Of a DNA stretch of 52,865 nucleotides, positions 17,729 through 27,053 are shown in pieces. The notes below the pieces were generated by a model. It was not told where the DNA came from, did no database searches, and was given only the letters and a program-made list of their open reading frames with translations. The DNA lies in contig JAIBBR010000017.1 of the NCBI GenBank assembly GCA_019694575.1, forward strand, positions 1-52,865, given 5' to 3'. Position 1 is the stretch's first letter, and the number at the start of each line of letters is the position of its first letter. A program made the translations under genes and the position numbers. The stretch is from Myxococcaceae bacterium (GTDB lineage Bacteria > Myxococcota > Myxococcia > Myxococcales > Myxococcaceae).

Positions 17729-19969
17729 ATGATGGAAGCCAAACGGTTTCTCCAGGCAGTGGGCAGCGAGGTGTCGAGCGACTTCGTCAAGAACCGCTCG
17801 ATCTTGTCCTTCGAAGAATACTTGGCGCTGTTGATTTCTCAGCCCAAGGCACAGCTGCGAAACGCGGCGCAATATTTGAAAGACTGCATCGACTCTTTCG
17901 GCAGCGAGCAGGTGCCGCACCCCAGGGGGCACATTCGGCGCTTCAAGATCTTCGACGGGCCTGGCGGCGAGCGCGAAGGGCGTGTCGCCGGCCAAGAAGA
18001 AGTGCAGAACGCGATTTACCGAATCATTGGCAACTTCGTGCGGGCGGGGCGAATCAACAAGTTGATCTTGATGCATGGGCCCAACGGTTCGGCCAAGTCA
18101 TCGCTGGTCGATGCGCTGAAGGGCGGCATGGAGCATTACAGCCGGCAAGAAGAGGGCGCGCTCTACACTTTCAACTGGGTGTTCCCCACCGAGAAACTGA
18201 TCAAAGGCGCGATCGGTTTTGGCGATCGCCCCAGCACTGCCGACAAGAGCCCACTGACCACGTTTGCGCACTTGGAGGCCGAGAACATCGAGGTGCGCCT
18301 CACCAACCCGATGCGTGAGCACCCGCTCTTTCTCATACCCCGTGCAGAACGACAGAAGCTGATCACCGAGGCGGTGGGTAAGCATGGCGGTGAAAAAGGT
18401 GGCTTCGTCGTTTCGCGCTACTTGCTCGAGGGCGAGCTGTCGCACAAGTCGCGGCGCATTTACGACGCGCTGCTCGCTTCGTACGGTGGTGACTATTTGA
18501 AAGTGCTCCGTCACGTACAGGTCGAGCGGTTTTACGTCTCGCGCCGCTACCAAGTGGGTACTTTCACCGTCGAGCCGCAGATGAGCGTCGACGCGTCGTA
18601 CCACCAGGTCACTGCAGATCGCACCCAGGCCAACGTGCCTCCGGCGTTGCACAGCGTGGTGCTGTACGAGCCGCAGGGTGGGTTGGTCGCCGCGAACCGG
18701 GGGTTGATCGAGTACTCCGACTTGCTCAAGCGCCCGCTCGAGGCCTTCAAGTACTTGCTGGGAGCGAGTGAGACAGCCGAAGTGTCACTCGAGCATTTTG
18801 TGTTGCAGCTCGACGAGGTGTTGGTGGCGTCGGCCAATGAAAAGCATTTGGCCGCGTTCAAAGAGCTGCCCGACTTTGCCTCGTTCAAAGGGCGCATCGA
18901 ACTGGTGCGCGTACCGTATTTGCGGCGCTTCAAAGTAGAGCAAGAAATTTACGACGCCCAGGTGAACACTTCGACCGTGGGCAAGCATGTGGCGCCGCAC
19001 GCCACGTGGGTCGCGGCGATGTGGGCGGTGCTGACCCGTCTCAAGAAGCCGATTAGCGACCGCTACCACGGCGACGCACGCGCGCTGGTCGAACGGCTGA
19101 CGCCGATCGAAAAAGCACGGCTCTACCAAGACGGCACGGTGCCTGAAAAAATGTCACTCGCGCAGGGCAAAGAGCTGCGCAAAGTGGTGCAGGCACTCTA
19201 CGAAGAGTCTGACGCTTACCCGCATTACGAGGGGCGCTCCGGCGCTTCGGCGCGCGAAATAAAAACCGCGCTGTTCAATGCCGCTCAAAGTGCCGAGCAC
19301 GACGGGCTGCACCCGCTGGGCGTTCTGAAAGAGCTCACCGCGCTGTGCAAAGACAAGAGCGTCTACGAGTTTCTGCAGCAAGAAATCGTCGACGGGTACC
19401 ACGATCATGAAGCGTTCGTGAGTGTCGTTGAAACAGAGTACCTAGACATCGTCGACCGCGAGGTGCGCGACTCGATGGGGTTGGTCAGTGAAAGCCAGTA
19501 CAAAGAGCTTTTCGAGCGCTACGTGCAGATGATTTCGCATTGGGTGAAGGGCGAGCGGGTGACCAACCGGCATACCGGCCAGGCCGAAAAGCCCGACGAG
19601 GCCCGCATGGCCGAGTTCGAGGGCTTCGTCATGCCCAAGGGTGAAGACCCGGCCGAATTTCGCAAAGGGTTGATTGCCAACATTGGCGCCCATCGCATCG
19701 ATAACCCTGAAGGAGCGATGAACTATGCCCTTATATTTCCTGACCTTTTCAAGAAACTGCGCGATCACTTTTATGAAGAGCGCCAGCGACAGCTTCGACG
19801 CAACGTCGAGAACATTTTAAAATACCTCTCTGAAGACAAAGGCCAGCTCTCGGCCCGGGAGCAGGAGCACGTTCGCTCCACGCTGGGAACCATGGTTTCG
19901 CGGTACGGGTACACCGACGGCTCAGCCCGCGACGCGATCGTTTTCTTGGTCAGAAAACGCTATAGCTAA
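17729..19969 (+). CDS. prkA: PrkA-type serine protein kinase (AAA-like)
   Basis: 746 residues from the ATG at 17729 (a second ATG follows directly). This is the PrkA/YeaG family: an AAA-like N-terminal domain with P-loop GPNGSAKSS near 118-126 and the typical segments [18 protein letters not shown] and [12 protein letters not shown], then a C-terminal PrkA helical domain. At about 640 residues in E. coli and B. subtilis, most members are shorter; the extra length here is spread over the C-terminal half. Family members have been reported as Ser/Thr kinases or as AAA proteases linked to stress, nitrogen starvation and sporulation. The usual partner genes (yeaH/yhbH, spoVR/ycgB) are not in the window. 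Confidence 0.9.
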   Translation: MMEAKRFLQAVGSEVSSDFVKNRSILSFEEYLALLISQPKAQLRNAAQYLKDCIDSFGSEQVPHPRGHIRRFKIFDGPGGEREGRVAGQEEVQNAIYRIIGNFVRAGRINKLILMHGPNGSAKSSLVDALKGGMEHYSRQEEGALYTFNWVFPTEKLIKGAIGFGDRPSTADKSPLTTFAHLEAENIEVRLTNPMREHPLFLIPRAERQKLITEAVGKHGGEKGGFVVSRYLLEGELSHKSRRIYDALLASYGGDYLKVLRHVQVERFYVSRRYQVGTFTVEPQMSVDASYHQVTADRTQANVPPALHSVVLYEPQGGLVAANRGLIEYSDLLKRPLEAFKYLLGASETAEVSLEHFVLQLDEVLVASANEKHLAAFKELPDFASFKGRIELVRVPYLRRFKVEQEIYDAQVNTSTVGKHVAPHATWVAAMWAVLTRLKKPISDRYHGDARALVERLTPIEKARLYQDGTVPEKMSLAQGKELRKVVQALYEESDAYPHYEGRSGASAREIKTALFNAAQSAEHDGLHPLGVLKELTALCKDKSVYEFLQQEIVDGYHDHEAFVSVVETEYLDIVDREVRDSMGLVSESQYKELFERYVQMISHWVKGERVTNRHTGQAEKPDEARMAEFEGFVMPKGEDPAEFRKGLIANIGAHRIDNPEGAMNYALIFPDLFKKLRDHFYEERQRQLRRNVENILKYLSEDKGQLSAREQEHVRSTLGTMVSRYGYTDGSARDAIVFLVRKRYS

Positions 19970-20179
19970 CGGCCGGTTACCTACAGACCCGCACATCAGC
20001 CAAAACACCTGAAGAGGCTTGACTTTTTCCCATAAAATCGAGGAAATTGCGCGCCCCAAAATCAAGGCCGGGAGCGTACTTCGCGATTATCAGGGGTGAA
20101 GGCTAAATCGCGAGGAACAAAGCCCGGTGGCTTCGGTTTTTCAACCAAAAAGCCAATGTCGTAAGGAAGGCGAGTTCAA
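19970..20179. promoter_or_regulatory. Intergenic region with two inverted repeats upstream of the tandem ATPase gene
   Basis: A perfect 8-base inverted repeat TCGCGATT (20081-20088) and AATCGCGA (20106-20113) has a 17-base spacer. Directly downstream, a compound hairpin spans 20129-20154 (GGCTT/AAGCC outside, GGTT/AACC inside, TTTC loop). The ribosome-binding site GTAAGGAAGG follows. TTGACT occurs near 20019 but no well-spaced -10 box was found. The first repeat could be an operator and the second a leader hairpin; neither matches a named site. Confidence 0.5.
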
Positions 20180-22114
20180 ATGAGCGACACCCAAGTTCTG
20201 CATTTCTTCGGCGGTAAGGGAGGTGCGGGCAAGACAACGTTGAGCGCTGCATTCGCCCTGACTTTGTCTGAGAAAAAACCGGCAGACAAGATTCTTTTGG
20301 CGTCTTTCGAGCCGTCAAACGCCTTCACTGATCTTTTCAAGAAGAAGCCGGGTCCCAAGCCCTCCAAGTTGATTGCGGGCAAAGGCAACGGTGGGTTGTT
20401 TATCGCCGAGTTGGAGCAAAAGCCGTACGCCGATGCCTTCGTGAAAAAGTACCGCGAGGCGCTGTTGGCTTCGGTGAGCAAGGGTGTCTTGTTGTCAGAA
20501 GACGATATTCGCAAGGTGCTCGAGGCGAGCACGACGCAAATGGGCGAAATCGCCACCTTGTTCGCGCTCTACGACATGCTCGATTCGAAAGAGTTCGACC
20601 GCATCGTGATTGACGGGCTGGGCACTGCCCACACCCTGCGCGTGCTCGATCAGGTGACGTCGATGCGCAAGCTGATCGGCATGGTTCGCGGTGAGCGGCC
20701 GGGCAAGCAGCCGAAGTCGGCGCCTCCGCGGCCGCCGGTGCCGGTCGACGAGTACGCCACCCGCTGCGAGCAATTGACGGCGTTGCTCACCGACCCGGTG
20801 CGCTTCGCGTTTCACATCGTGGCGTTGGCCGAGCCGGTGCCCGAGGCGCAGACCCGGTTGCTCTTCAATGGGCTCAAAGAACGCAACATTCCGATCGACG
20901 AGATTCGCACCAACCAAATTGAAGACGGGCAGGGCAGCATTATCGCTCAGCGCCGCCGTGGCCTGCAGGCGCCGCACGTGCGCAAGTACCAGTCGCTCGG
21001 CGTGAAGGTCGAGCTGGTGGGCCGCCGTATGGTGGGCCCGCGCGGCATTGACGAGCTGAAAAAATTTGCCAAAGAAATGGCGACCGGCAAAGAGACCAAG
21101 TCGCTGGCGTTTTCGCCTTCAGAAGGGCCTCCGCCACTGGTGTCGGCCCCGTCGCGGCCGCCCATTGAGGCGCCGCCACTGCCTCCGACGCGCTTTATCT
21201 TCTTCGTGGGCGCGGGTGGTGTGGGCAAGAGCTCATGCGCCGCCGCCGCCGCCGTCACGTTGACCGAGAAAGAAGGGCCGGTGCTGCTCATCTCTACCGA
21301 CCCGGCGCACTCGTTGTCTGACGTGCTGCAAAGCCGTCTGACTGATACCGAGACTCAGGTGAAGGGTACCAAGGGCCTTTACGCGCGTGAAATCGACATT
21401 CCGAACTGGTTCGCGACGCTGCGCAAGCGAATCAAAGAAAAGGCGGAAAGCGCCTTTGGCCCCGAAGCGAAGGGGCAAGAGTTCGCTCTCGATCGCGAGT
21501 TGGTTCGTAACCTGCTTGATGCCGCGCCGACCGGTATGGACGAGCTGGCCGCGATGTCGGCGCTGACCGATGCGTTGGTGCAAGAGCGGTTCAAGCGCAT
21601 CGTGATTGACCCCGCGCCCGCGGGCCATACCTTTCGCGTGCTCGAGTTACCGGCGATCGCCAAAGAATGGTTCACCACGCTTCACAACGTGTTCAACAAG
21701 TACCGCGCCAAGGGCTTGGGCCCGATGGCTGACGAAATCGCCGCGCAGCTCAAGCACATTGCCCGTTTCGAGTCGGCAATTGTGAACCCCAGCGAGTGCC
21801 GTTTCGTGGTGGTCACCCGTGGCGACGAAATGGCCGTGCCTCCGGTTGAACGGCTGAGCGAGTACTTGAAGGCGATGAAGCTGCCGGTTGATCGCGTGTT
21901 GCTCAACCGCTTGTTGCCGAAAACAACTTGCGCAGTCACTGAAGAGCGGCGCAACCACGAGCTCGAGATCGCCAAAGTCTTCGAGAAAAAAGTGGGCCTG
22001 CCACTCACGGTGACGCCGGCGCTCGGCCGTCACCCCGCGGGCTTGCGCGAGCTCAAACAGTTTCGCACCTCGTGGTACGCGTTAACGCCGACGACGAAGA
22101 TCAAAGCCGCCTGA
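20180..22114 (+). CDS. Tandem ArsA/Get3-like P-loop ATPase
   Basis: 644 residues made of two ArsA/Get3-like domains, about 1-300 and 335-640. Domain 1 has the full deviant Walker A GKGGAGKTT (12-20), but its switch regions are degenerate (FEPSNAFTD, IDGLGTAHT). Domain 2 has good switch motifs (DPAHSLSD, DPAPAGHTFR), but its Walker A reads GAGGVGKSS (344-352), losing the signature lysine. So each half keeps what the other lacks, suggesting one composite or asymmetric site. The arsenite-binding cysteines of ArsA and the CxxC of Get3 are not seen, and no ars genes are near, so arsenic export is unlikely. It may share a transcript with accA 24 bases downstream. Its role is unknown. Confidence 0.8.
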   Translation: MSDTQVLHFFGGKGGAGKTTLSAAFALTLSEKKPADKILLASFEPSNAFTDLFKKKPGPKPSKLIAGKGNGGLFIAELEQKPYADAFVKKYREALLASVSKGVLLSEDDIRKVLEASTTQMGEIATLFALYDMLDSKEFDRIVIDGLGTAHTLRVLDQVTSMRKLIGMVRGERPGKQPKSAPPRPPVPVDEYATRCEQLTALLTDPVRFAFHIVALAEPVPEAQTRLLFNGLKERNIPIDEIRTNQIEDGQGSIIAQRRRGLQAPHVRKYQSLGVKVELVGRRMVGPRGIDELKKFAKEMATGKETKSLAFSPSEGPPPLVSAPSRPPIEAPPLPPTRFIFFVGAGGVGKSSCAAAAAVTLTEKEGPVLLISTDPAHSLSDVLQSRLTDTETQVKGTKGLYAREIDIPNWFATLRKRIKEKAESAFGPEAKGQEFALDRELVRNLLDAAPTGMDELAAMSALTDALVQERFKRIVIDPAPAGHTFRVLELPAIAKEWFTTLHNVFNKYRAKGLGPMADEIAAQLKHIARFESAIVNPSECRFVVVTRGDEMAVPPVERLSEYLKAMKLPVDRVLLNRLLPKTTCAVTEERRNHELEIAKVFEKKVGLPLTVTPALGRHPAGLRELKQFRTSWYALTPTTKIKAA

Positions 22115-22138
22115 AGCGGGTTGGCGTAAAACGATTTT

Positions 22139-23110
22139 ATGGCGCAGAACGTAAACGTTGCCCACGCGTTGGAATTTGAGCGGCCGCTCCTCGAGCTCGA
22201 GAAGAAAATCGAGGAGCTAAAGTCGCTGTCATCGACTGGCAAGGTCGATTTTTCGAACGAGATCGTCAAGCTCGAGAAAAAAGCGAAGCGGCTGCAGGCA
22301 GAGATTTTCGATGATCTGTCTCGCTGGCAGATCGTACAGCTGTCGCGGCACAACGCGCGGCCCTACCTGCTCGACTACGTGAGCCTGTTGTTCACCGACT
22401 TCTGCGAGTTGGCGGGCGACCGGCACTTTGGTGAAGACCCGTCGATCGTCGGTGGCTTTGCGCGGTTCGAAGGTCGGTCAGTGTTGGTGTTGGGCCATCA
22501 AAAAGGTCGCAGCACCAAAGAAAACATGCTGCGCAATTTCGGCATGCCCCGGCCAGAGGGTTACCGTAAAGCGCGTCGGTTGATGGAGCTGGCGGCACGT
22601 TTTGAGCGGCCGATTCTGACCTTTGTCGACACGCCTGGGGCGTACCCCGGCATTGGCGCCGAAGAGCGTGGCCAGGCCGAAGCGATCGCGGTCAACATCG
22701 AGGTGATGGCGGGGCTGCCGGTGCCCATTATCTCTACGGTGATCGGCGAAGGTGGCTCGGGCGGCGCGCTGGCGATTGGGGTGGGCAACCGGGTGTTGAT
22801 GCTCGAGAACAGCATTTATTCGGTGATCAGCCCCGAGGCATGCTCTTCAATTTTGTACCGTGACGCGAGCAAAGCAGAGAAGGCGGCTGATTCGCTGAAG
22901 GTGACGGCGCGCGACTTGCTGGAAATGAAAGTGATCGACGAAGTGCTGCCCGAACCTGAAGGCGGCGCACACCGCGACCCCAAGTTGATGGCCGAGCGGG
23001 TGGGCAAGGCATTGCGCAAGCACTTGGGCTCGCTGTGTTCAATGTCGGCTGAGCAGTTGATTGAAGATCGTTACCGAAAATTTCGTGCCTTGGGAGTCTT
23101 CAAGAGCTAG
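22139..23110 (+). CDS. accA: Acetyl-CoA carboxylase carboxyltransferase subunit alpha
   Basis: 323 residues, the usual AccA length. The N-terminal coiled segment LELEKKIEELKSL and the crotonase-like core with GRSTKENMLRNFGMPRPEGYRKA, DTPGAYPG, GEGGSGGALAIGVGN and SVISPEACSSILYRD are characteristic. AccA pairs with AccD to transfer the carboxyl group from biotin to acetyl-CoA, the first step of fatty acid synthesis. accD is not in the window. No clear Shine-Dalgarno is seen before the ATG, so translation may depend on the ATPase gene upstream. It heads a tight run accA-hisC-cmk-cyclase. Confidence 0.95.
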   Translation: MAQNVNVAHALEFERPLLELEKKIEELKSLSSTGKVDFSNEIVKLEKKAKRLQAEIFDDLSRWQIVQLSRHNARPYLLDYVSLLFTDFCELAGDRHFGEDPSIVGGFARFEGRSVLVLGHQKGRSTKENMLRNFGMPRPEGYRKARRLMELAARFERPILTFVDTPGAYPGIGAEERGQAEAIAVNIEVMAGLPVPIISTVIGEGGSGGALAIGVGNRVLMLENSIYSVISPEACSSILYRDASKAEKAADSLKVTARDLLEMKVIDEVLPEPEGGAHRDPKLMAERVGKALRKHLGSLCSMSAEQLIEDRYRKFRALGVFKS

Positions 23111-23130
23111 CACGACAAACACTTTCACCC

Positions 23131-24222
23131 ATGCGACCTCTGGTTCCCGAGTACATCGAAACACTCAAGCCGTACGTGCCCGGCAAGCCGATCGAAGAGA
23201 CTGAGCGCGAGTACGGGCTGACCAACGTCATCAAGCTGGCATCGAACGAGAACCCGCTGGGGCCCTCGCCGTTGGCGCGCGACGCGATGGAAGATGCAGC
23301 GTCGAAGGTGCACTTGTACCCCGATGGTTCCAGTTACTACCTGGTACGGGCGTTGGCGCAGTTTCTTCAGGTAGAGCCCGGAGAAGTCTTTGTCGGCCAC
23401 GGTTCGAACGAGATCATCGAGTTGGTGATTCGTACCTTCACCACGCCCGATGACGAGGTGCTGCTCTCGGCGGGCAGCTTCATGATGTACAAAGTCGCGC
23501 TGCAGTCGCACGGTCGCAAGTTCGTTGAAGTGCCGATGAAGAGCGGCTTTCGCTACGACTTGGAAGCAATGGCCAAGCGCCTCACCCCGAAGACGCGGGT
23601 GGTGTTTCTTGCCAACCCCGACAACCCGACCGGCACCGCTTTCAGTCGCGCCGAGTTAGAGACCTTTTTTAGCCACGTGTCTTCCGAGACGTTCGTGGTG
23701 CTCGACGAGGCGTACTTCGAGTACGTCGACTGGTCCGAGTACCCCAACGGCATGAATTATTTTCGTGCCATGCCGAACCTCATTGTGCTGCGCACGTTCT
23801 CTAAAATTTACGGCTTGGCGGGTGTGCGGCTCGGCTACGGCATCATGCAGAACAAGCTGGTGGGTTATTTGAACCGCACCCGCATGCCGTTCAATTTGAG
23901 CTCAATTGCACAGGCGGCTGGTATCGCCGCGCTGGGCGACGTTGAGCATGTGCGCACCACCCGCGAGATGACCTGGCGTGGGCTGCGCTATTTGGAAAAT
24001 GAATTGCGTCGGTTGGGTTGTGACGTGCCGCGCAGCTACGCCAATTTCGTGTTCGTCGATCTGAAGCGCCCCGCGCAGCCGGTGTACGAAGGCTTGTTGC
24101 GCAAAGGGGTGATCACCCGCCCGGTGCCGGGCAGTGGCTGGCCGAATGCGCTGCGCATCTCTTCAGGTTTACAGACGCACAATGAGCGGTTGGTGAAGGC
24201 GTTGGGCGAGGTTTTGGGGTGA
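23131..24222 (+). CDS. hisC: Histidinol-phosphate aminotransferase
   Basis: 363 residues, a PLP fold type I aminotransferase. The N-terminal motif LASNENPLGPSP, NPDNPTGTAFS, the DEAYFEY segment and the PLP lysine K225 in RTFSKIYGLAGVRLGYG identify HisC. It converts imidazole-acetol phosphate and glutamate to histidinol phosphate. Related enzymes act on aromatic amino acids, so substrate range is not certain; no other his genes are here, which is common for a stand-alone hisC. It lies 20 bases after accA and overlaps cmk by 4 bases. Confidence 0.92.
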   Translation: MRPLVPEYIETLKPYVPGKPIEETEREYGLTNVIKLASNENPLGPSPLARDAMEDAASKVHLYPDGSSYYLVRALAQFLQVEPGEVFVGHGSNEIIELVIRTFTTPDDEVLLSAGSFMMYKVALQSHGRKFVEVPMKSGFRYDLEAMAKRLTPKTRVVFLANPDNPTGTAFSRAELETFFSHVSSETFVVLDEAYFEYVDWSEYPNGMNYFRAMPNLIVLRTFSKIYGLAGVRLGYGIMQNKLVGYLNRTRMPFNLSSIAQAAGIAALGDVEHVRTTREMTWRGLRYLENELRRLGCDVPRSYANFVFVDLKRPAQPVYEGLLRKGVITRPVPGSGWPNALRISSGLQTHNERLVKALGEVLG

Positions 24223-24911
24223 GTACCCCGTTCGTGGTGGCCATTGACGGGCCGGCCGGCGCGGGGAAGTCGAGCGTCTCGAAGCAGTTGGCGCGAAATT
24301 TAGACTTCGCGCTCGTCGACACCGGCGCAATTTACCGCTGTGTGGCTTTGGCAGCGCGAGAGCAGGGGGTGCCGCTCGACGACGACGCAGAGTTGAAGAG
24401 GCTGCTCGACACCCTGACCATCGCCTTCGAGATGAGCGAAGAAGAAAACCACGTTTTTCTCGACGGGCGCGATGTGTCGCAAGCCATTCGCACGCCTGAG
24501 AATTCTCTCGCCGCGAGCCAAGTGTCGAGCCGGCCGGTCGTGCGTGCGGGCCTGCTGGGGTTGCAGCGCCGCCTTGGCCTCTCATCGCCACACGGAGCGA
24601 TTTTAGAAGGCCGCGACATTGGCACCGTCGTCTTTCCCGATGCGCAGGCGAAGTTCTTCTTAGAGGCGAACCCAGAGATTCGCGCCCGCCGCCGTCATCG
24701 AGAGCTCCTCGGCAAGGGCGTCGAAAAACCGTTCGACGAAATTTTGGCAGAGCAGAACCGCCGAGATCAAGATGATCGTGAGCGCGAGGTGGCTCCGCTC
24801 AAGCCCGCGGCCGATGCGGTGGTTCTCGATTCATCGACAATGCCGCTTTCGCAGGTGGTGAGCACGATGGAAAATCGCATTCGGCAGTTGATGGGCACCT
24901 CGAAGGCATGA
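24219..24911 (+). CDS. cmk: Cytidylate kinase
   Basis: 230 residues. P-loop GPAGAGKSS at 11-19, the DTGAIYR segment near 34-40, [14 protein letters not shown] near 129-142 and the arginine-rich RARRRHREL lid are diagnostic of bacterial CMP/dCMP kinase. It phosphorylates CMP and dCMP with ATP. The GTG start overlaps the hisC stop (GTGA), and its own stop overlaps the ATG of the cyclase gene (ATGA). The order hisC/aromatic gene then cmk is common in bacteria. Confidence 0.95.
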   Translation: MSTPFVVAIDGPAGAGKSSVSKQLARNLDFALVDTGAIYRCVALAAREQGVPLDDDAELKRLLDTLTIAFEMSEEENHVFLDGRDVSQAIRTPENSLAASQVSSRPVVRAGLLGLQRRLGLSSPHGAILEGRDIGTVVFPDAQAKFFLEANPEIRARRRHRELLGKGVEKPFDEILAEQNRRDQDDREREVAPLKPAADAVVLDSSTMPLSQVVSTMENRIRQLMGTSKA

Positions 24912-26143
24912 CCGCGCTCGACGCGGTGACGGCCCGCGCGCTCGAGGCCGAGCGGGCGCGCATGAGCGATCTGTTGCGTTTTCTGCGTTTGGCGGGCGCG
25001 GCGCTATGGGTATTGGCGGTGGTGGCCACGGCGATGATCGCCTCGGTCGACCCGATGGCCGAGCTTCGGGCTCACTTGCCGCCTCCAGGCGTGTATTTAG
25101 GGCTCGCTGTGGTGTTGTGGGCGGTGGGCCGCTACCCCCAATTTTCCATCAGTTGGATGCCGTGGTCAGTGCCGTTTCTCGATGTGCCGATTGTGCTGAT
25201 GATTCAAGCGGTGCGGGTCAGCCAGTCGAGTGAGCCGCTGGCCAACGTGATGTTCGCGCTGTCGCTTTTCGCGTTCATGGTGTTGCTCGCCACGCTGACC
25301 TTGCGGCGGGCGGTGGTGATCGTTACCGGGGCGTTGGCCACGCCGATGCAATTTGGGTTGTTGTGGAACTACGCGCCCGATCGCTCGTGGTTTATCGGCT
25401 CGTCGGCACTTTTGTTGATGATGACAGCCGGTGGCGCTTACTTGGCGACACGCGTGCTTGCGTTGGTGCAGCGCGTGGCGAATTTGGCGCGGCACTTTTC
25501 GCCCGCGGTAGCCGAGCTGGTCGAACAGCAGGGCTCATCGGCCGCGTTGGGCCAGTCGGCAGAAGTGACGGTGCTGTTTTCAGATCTGCGCGGCTTCACC
25601 GAAATGTCCGACAAACTCGAGAGCACGCAGGTGGTGTTGCAGCTCAATGACTATTTGTCGCGCATGGTGGAAGTGGTTGAGCGTCACCACGGTAACGTCG
25701 ACAAGTTCATGGGCGACGGCATTCTGGCGTACTTCGGAGCGCCGCAAGCACGCCCAGCGCACCCCGCCGAGGCAGTGGCTTGCGCGTTGGACATGTTGGA
25801 AGCGTTGAAAGTGCTCAACACCGAGCGCGCCGCGAAAGGGCTTGCCGAGCTGCGTATCGGCGTGGGCATTCACACCGGCCCAGTGGTGCTCGGCGAAATT
25901 GGCCCGTTGGAACGGCGTGAGTTCACGGTCATTGGTGACACGGTGAACGTGGCGTCACGCATCGAAGGGCTCACCAAAGTTCATGGGGCTCATGTGTTGG
26001 TGTCTGAATCGACCCGGGCCCGCGCCACTGAATTTTCGTATCAGCCGGCTGAACCGGTTGCTGTCAAAGGCAAACCGCAGCCGGTGGCGACCTTTGCCCC
26101 GTCGCGTGTCGCCGCCGCAGCAGCCACGCCAGCAACCCGGTAA
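24908..26143 (+). CDS. Class III adenylyl cyclase with N-terminal membrane domain
   Basis: 411 residues. The N-terminal half (about 25-188) holds five or six transmembrane segments with no extra sensor domain recognised. The C-terminal class III cyclase domain (about 216-400) has metal-binding D226 (FSDLRGF) and D270 (GDGILAYFG), transition-state N347 and R351 (NVASR), and K266 and D344 at the substrate-specifying positions, which favour ATP over GTP. All catalytic residues are present in one chain, so it should work as a homodimer making cAMP. It is coupled to cmk by an ATGA overlap. Its last 80 bases overlap, on the other strand, the end of the MYXO-CTERM gene. Confidence 0.92.
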   Translation: MTALDAVTARALEAERARMSDLLRFLRLAGAALWVLAVVATAMIASVDPMAELRAHLPPPGVYLGLAVVLWAVGRYPQFSISWMPWSVPFLDVPIVLMIQAVRVSQSSEPLANVMFALSLFAFMVLLATLTLRRAVVIVTGALATPMQFGLLWNYAPDRSWFIGSSALLLMMTAGGAYLATRVLALVQRVANLARHFSPAVAELVEQQGSSAALGQSAEVTVLFSDLRGFTEMSDKLESTQVVLQLNDYLSRMVEVVERHHGNVDKFMGDGILAYFGAPQARPAHPAEAVACALDMLEALKVLNTERAAKGLAELRIGVGIHTGPVVLGEIGPLERREFTVIGDTVNVASRIEGLTKVHGAHVLVSESTRARATEFSYQPAEPVAVKGKPQPVATFAPSRVAAAAATPATR

Positions 26144-27002
26144 TCGTACCGCTGGTGGCTGAGCCGCAGCCGCAGGCGCCTCCCCCGCCCCAAACGGGAG
26201 GGCCGGAAGCGTCGAGCCCCAGGCGGGGCCCCAAAACCCCTCCGTCGCCGAAGCCGCCATCGAAGAGAAGCTCCCCACCGTCGAGTGAGCCGACCTGCAC
26301 CAAGCCTTGCCAGTATGCGTCACATTGCGCGAAGCGCCCCGCCGTGGTGGCAATGCGAGCGCGAACAAAGCTAAGGCCGGCCGGTGCTTGGCGCGTATTG
26401 AGAACGAAGGTGACTTCATGCACGCTGCCGTTGACGACCAACACGTTTTCCACCGGCGTCTCGTGCCCCGGCTGTACGAAGTTGAATGCGATCGTCGCCT
26501 CGCCGAAGGGTATGTCGATCACCGCGCGAAGGGCCAGGTTTCCGTTTTCGTCGGCGGTGGTGTCGGCTGAAGATGTGATCCAGATCGACGGTGGCAATTC
26601 GTTCGCCTGGCCGACGCTGAACACGCCGGGCGCGGCGATCGCCCGCACCACCCCTTCGAGGGGATCGTTCAAAATGGCCACCGGTTGATAACAGCCGGTG
26701 GTGAGCCCCGAGGTGTCCCACGCGTACACGTTGGTGGGGTCGTTGATGCGCAGTTCTCCCGGTGTAATCGCAATGAGGGTTTGGGGGTCGACGGTGACGA
26801 GCGGAGAAACGCCACCGGCCACCGCGTATAGCGAGACCCGCGCCACGTCGGGCGTGTCGGGGCCGTCAGTCCATTGCAACACGGCAAACCCGCCGTCAGC
26901 GACGCGGTTGCCCACGCCTTCGGGAGCGGTGAACGCGAAGTTCACCACGTGCGCCGAAGCCGCGCTGGCCGCCAAAAGGGCGAAATAGGGAAAACGGCGC
27001 AT
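26064..27002 (-). CDS. Secreted protein with MYXO-CTERM sorting signal
   Basis: 312 residues from the ATG at 27002. An N-terminal signal peptide ([17 protein letters not shown]) is followed by a beta-rich body of about 240 residues. The C-terminus has a MYXO-CTERM signal: a Gly/Cys motif [12 protein letters not shown], a hydrophobic helix [11 protein letters not shown] and a basic cluster RRRHA. Such signals in myxobacteria direct cleavage and surface anchoring by myxosortase-type enzymes. The body matches no family I recognise. Fourteen residues follow the basic cluster, an unusually long tail, and these codons overlap the 3' end of the cyclase gene on the plus strand by 80 bases. It is divergent from a second MYXO-CTERM gene with a palindrome between. 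Confidence 0.82.
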   Translation of the reverse strand: MRRFPYFALLAASAASAHVVNFAFTAPEGVGNRVADGGFAVLQWTDGPDTPDVARVSLYAVAGGVSPLVTVDPQTLIAITPGELRINDPTNVYAWDTSGLTTGCYQPVAILNDPLEGVVRAIAAPGVFSVGQANELPPSIWITSSADTTADENGNLALRAVIDIPFGEATIAFNFVQPGHETPVENVLVVNGSVHEVTFVLNTRQAPAGLSFVRARIATTAGRFAQCDAYWQGLVQVGSLDGGELLFDGGFGDGGVLGPRLGLDASGPPVWGGGGACGCGSATSGTITGLLAWLLRRRHATGQRSPPAAVCL

Positions 27003-27024
27003 GGTCGACCTGTTAAGCGAGCCG

Positions 27025-27043
27025 CGACTTGGTTTACAAGTCG
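27025..27043. promoter_or_regulatory. 19-base palindrome in the divergent MYXO-CTERM promoter region
   Basis: CGACTTG (27025-27031), a 5-base spacer and CAAGTCG (27037-27043) form a perfect inverted repeat. A two-base bulge allows extension to GCCG/CGGC on the outside. It sits in the 51-base gap between two divergent genes, so it could be a shared operator, or a leader hairpin of the plus-strand gene. Confidence 0.55.
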
Positions 27044-27053
27044 GCACTTGCCC

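Noticed and set aside
20180-22114. Arsenite-pump ATPase ArsA of an ars operon
   Set aside because: No arsR, arsB, arsC or arsD nearby and the metal-binding cysteines are not seen.
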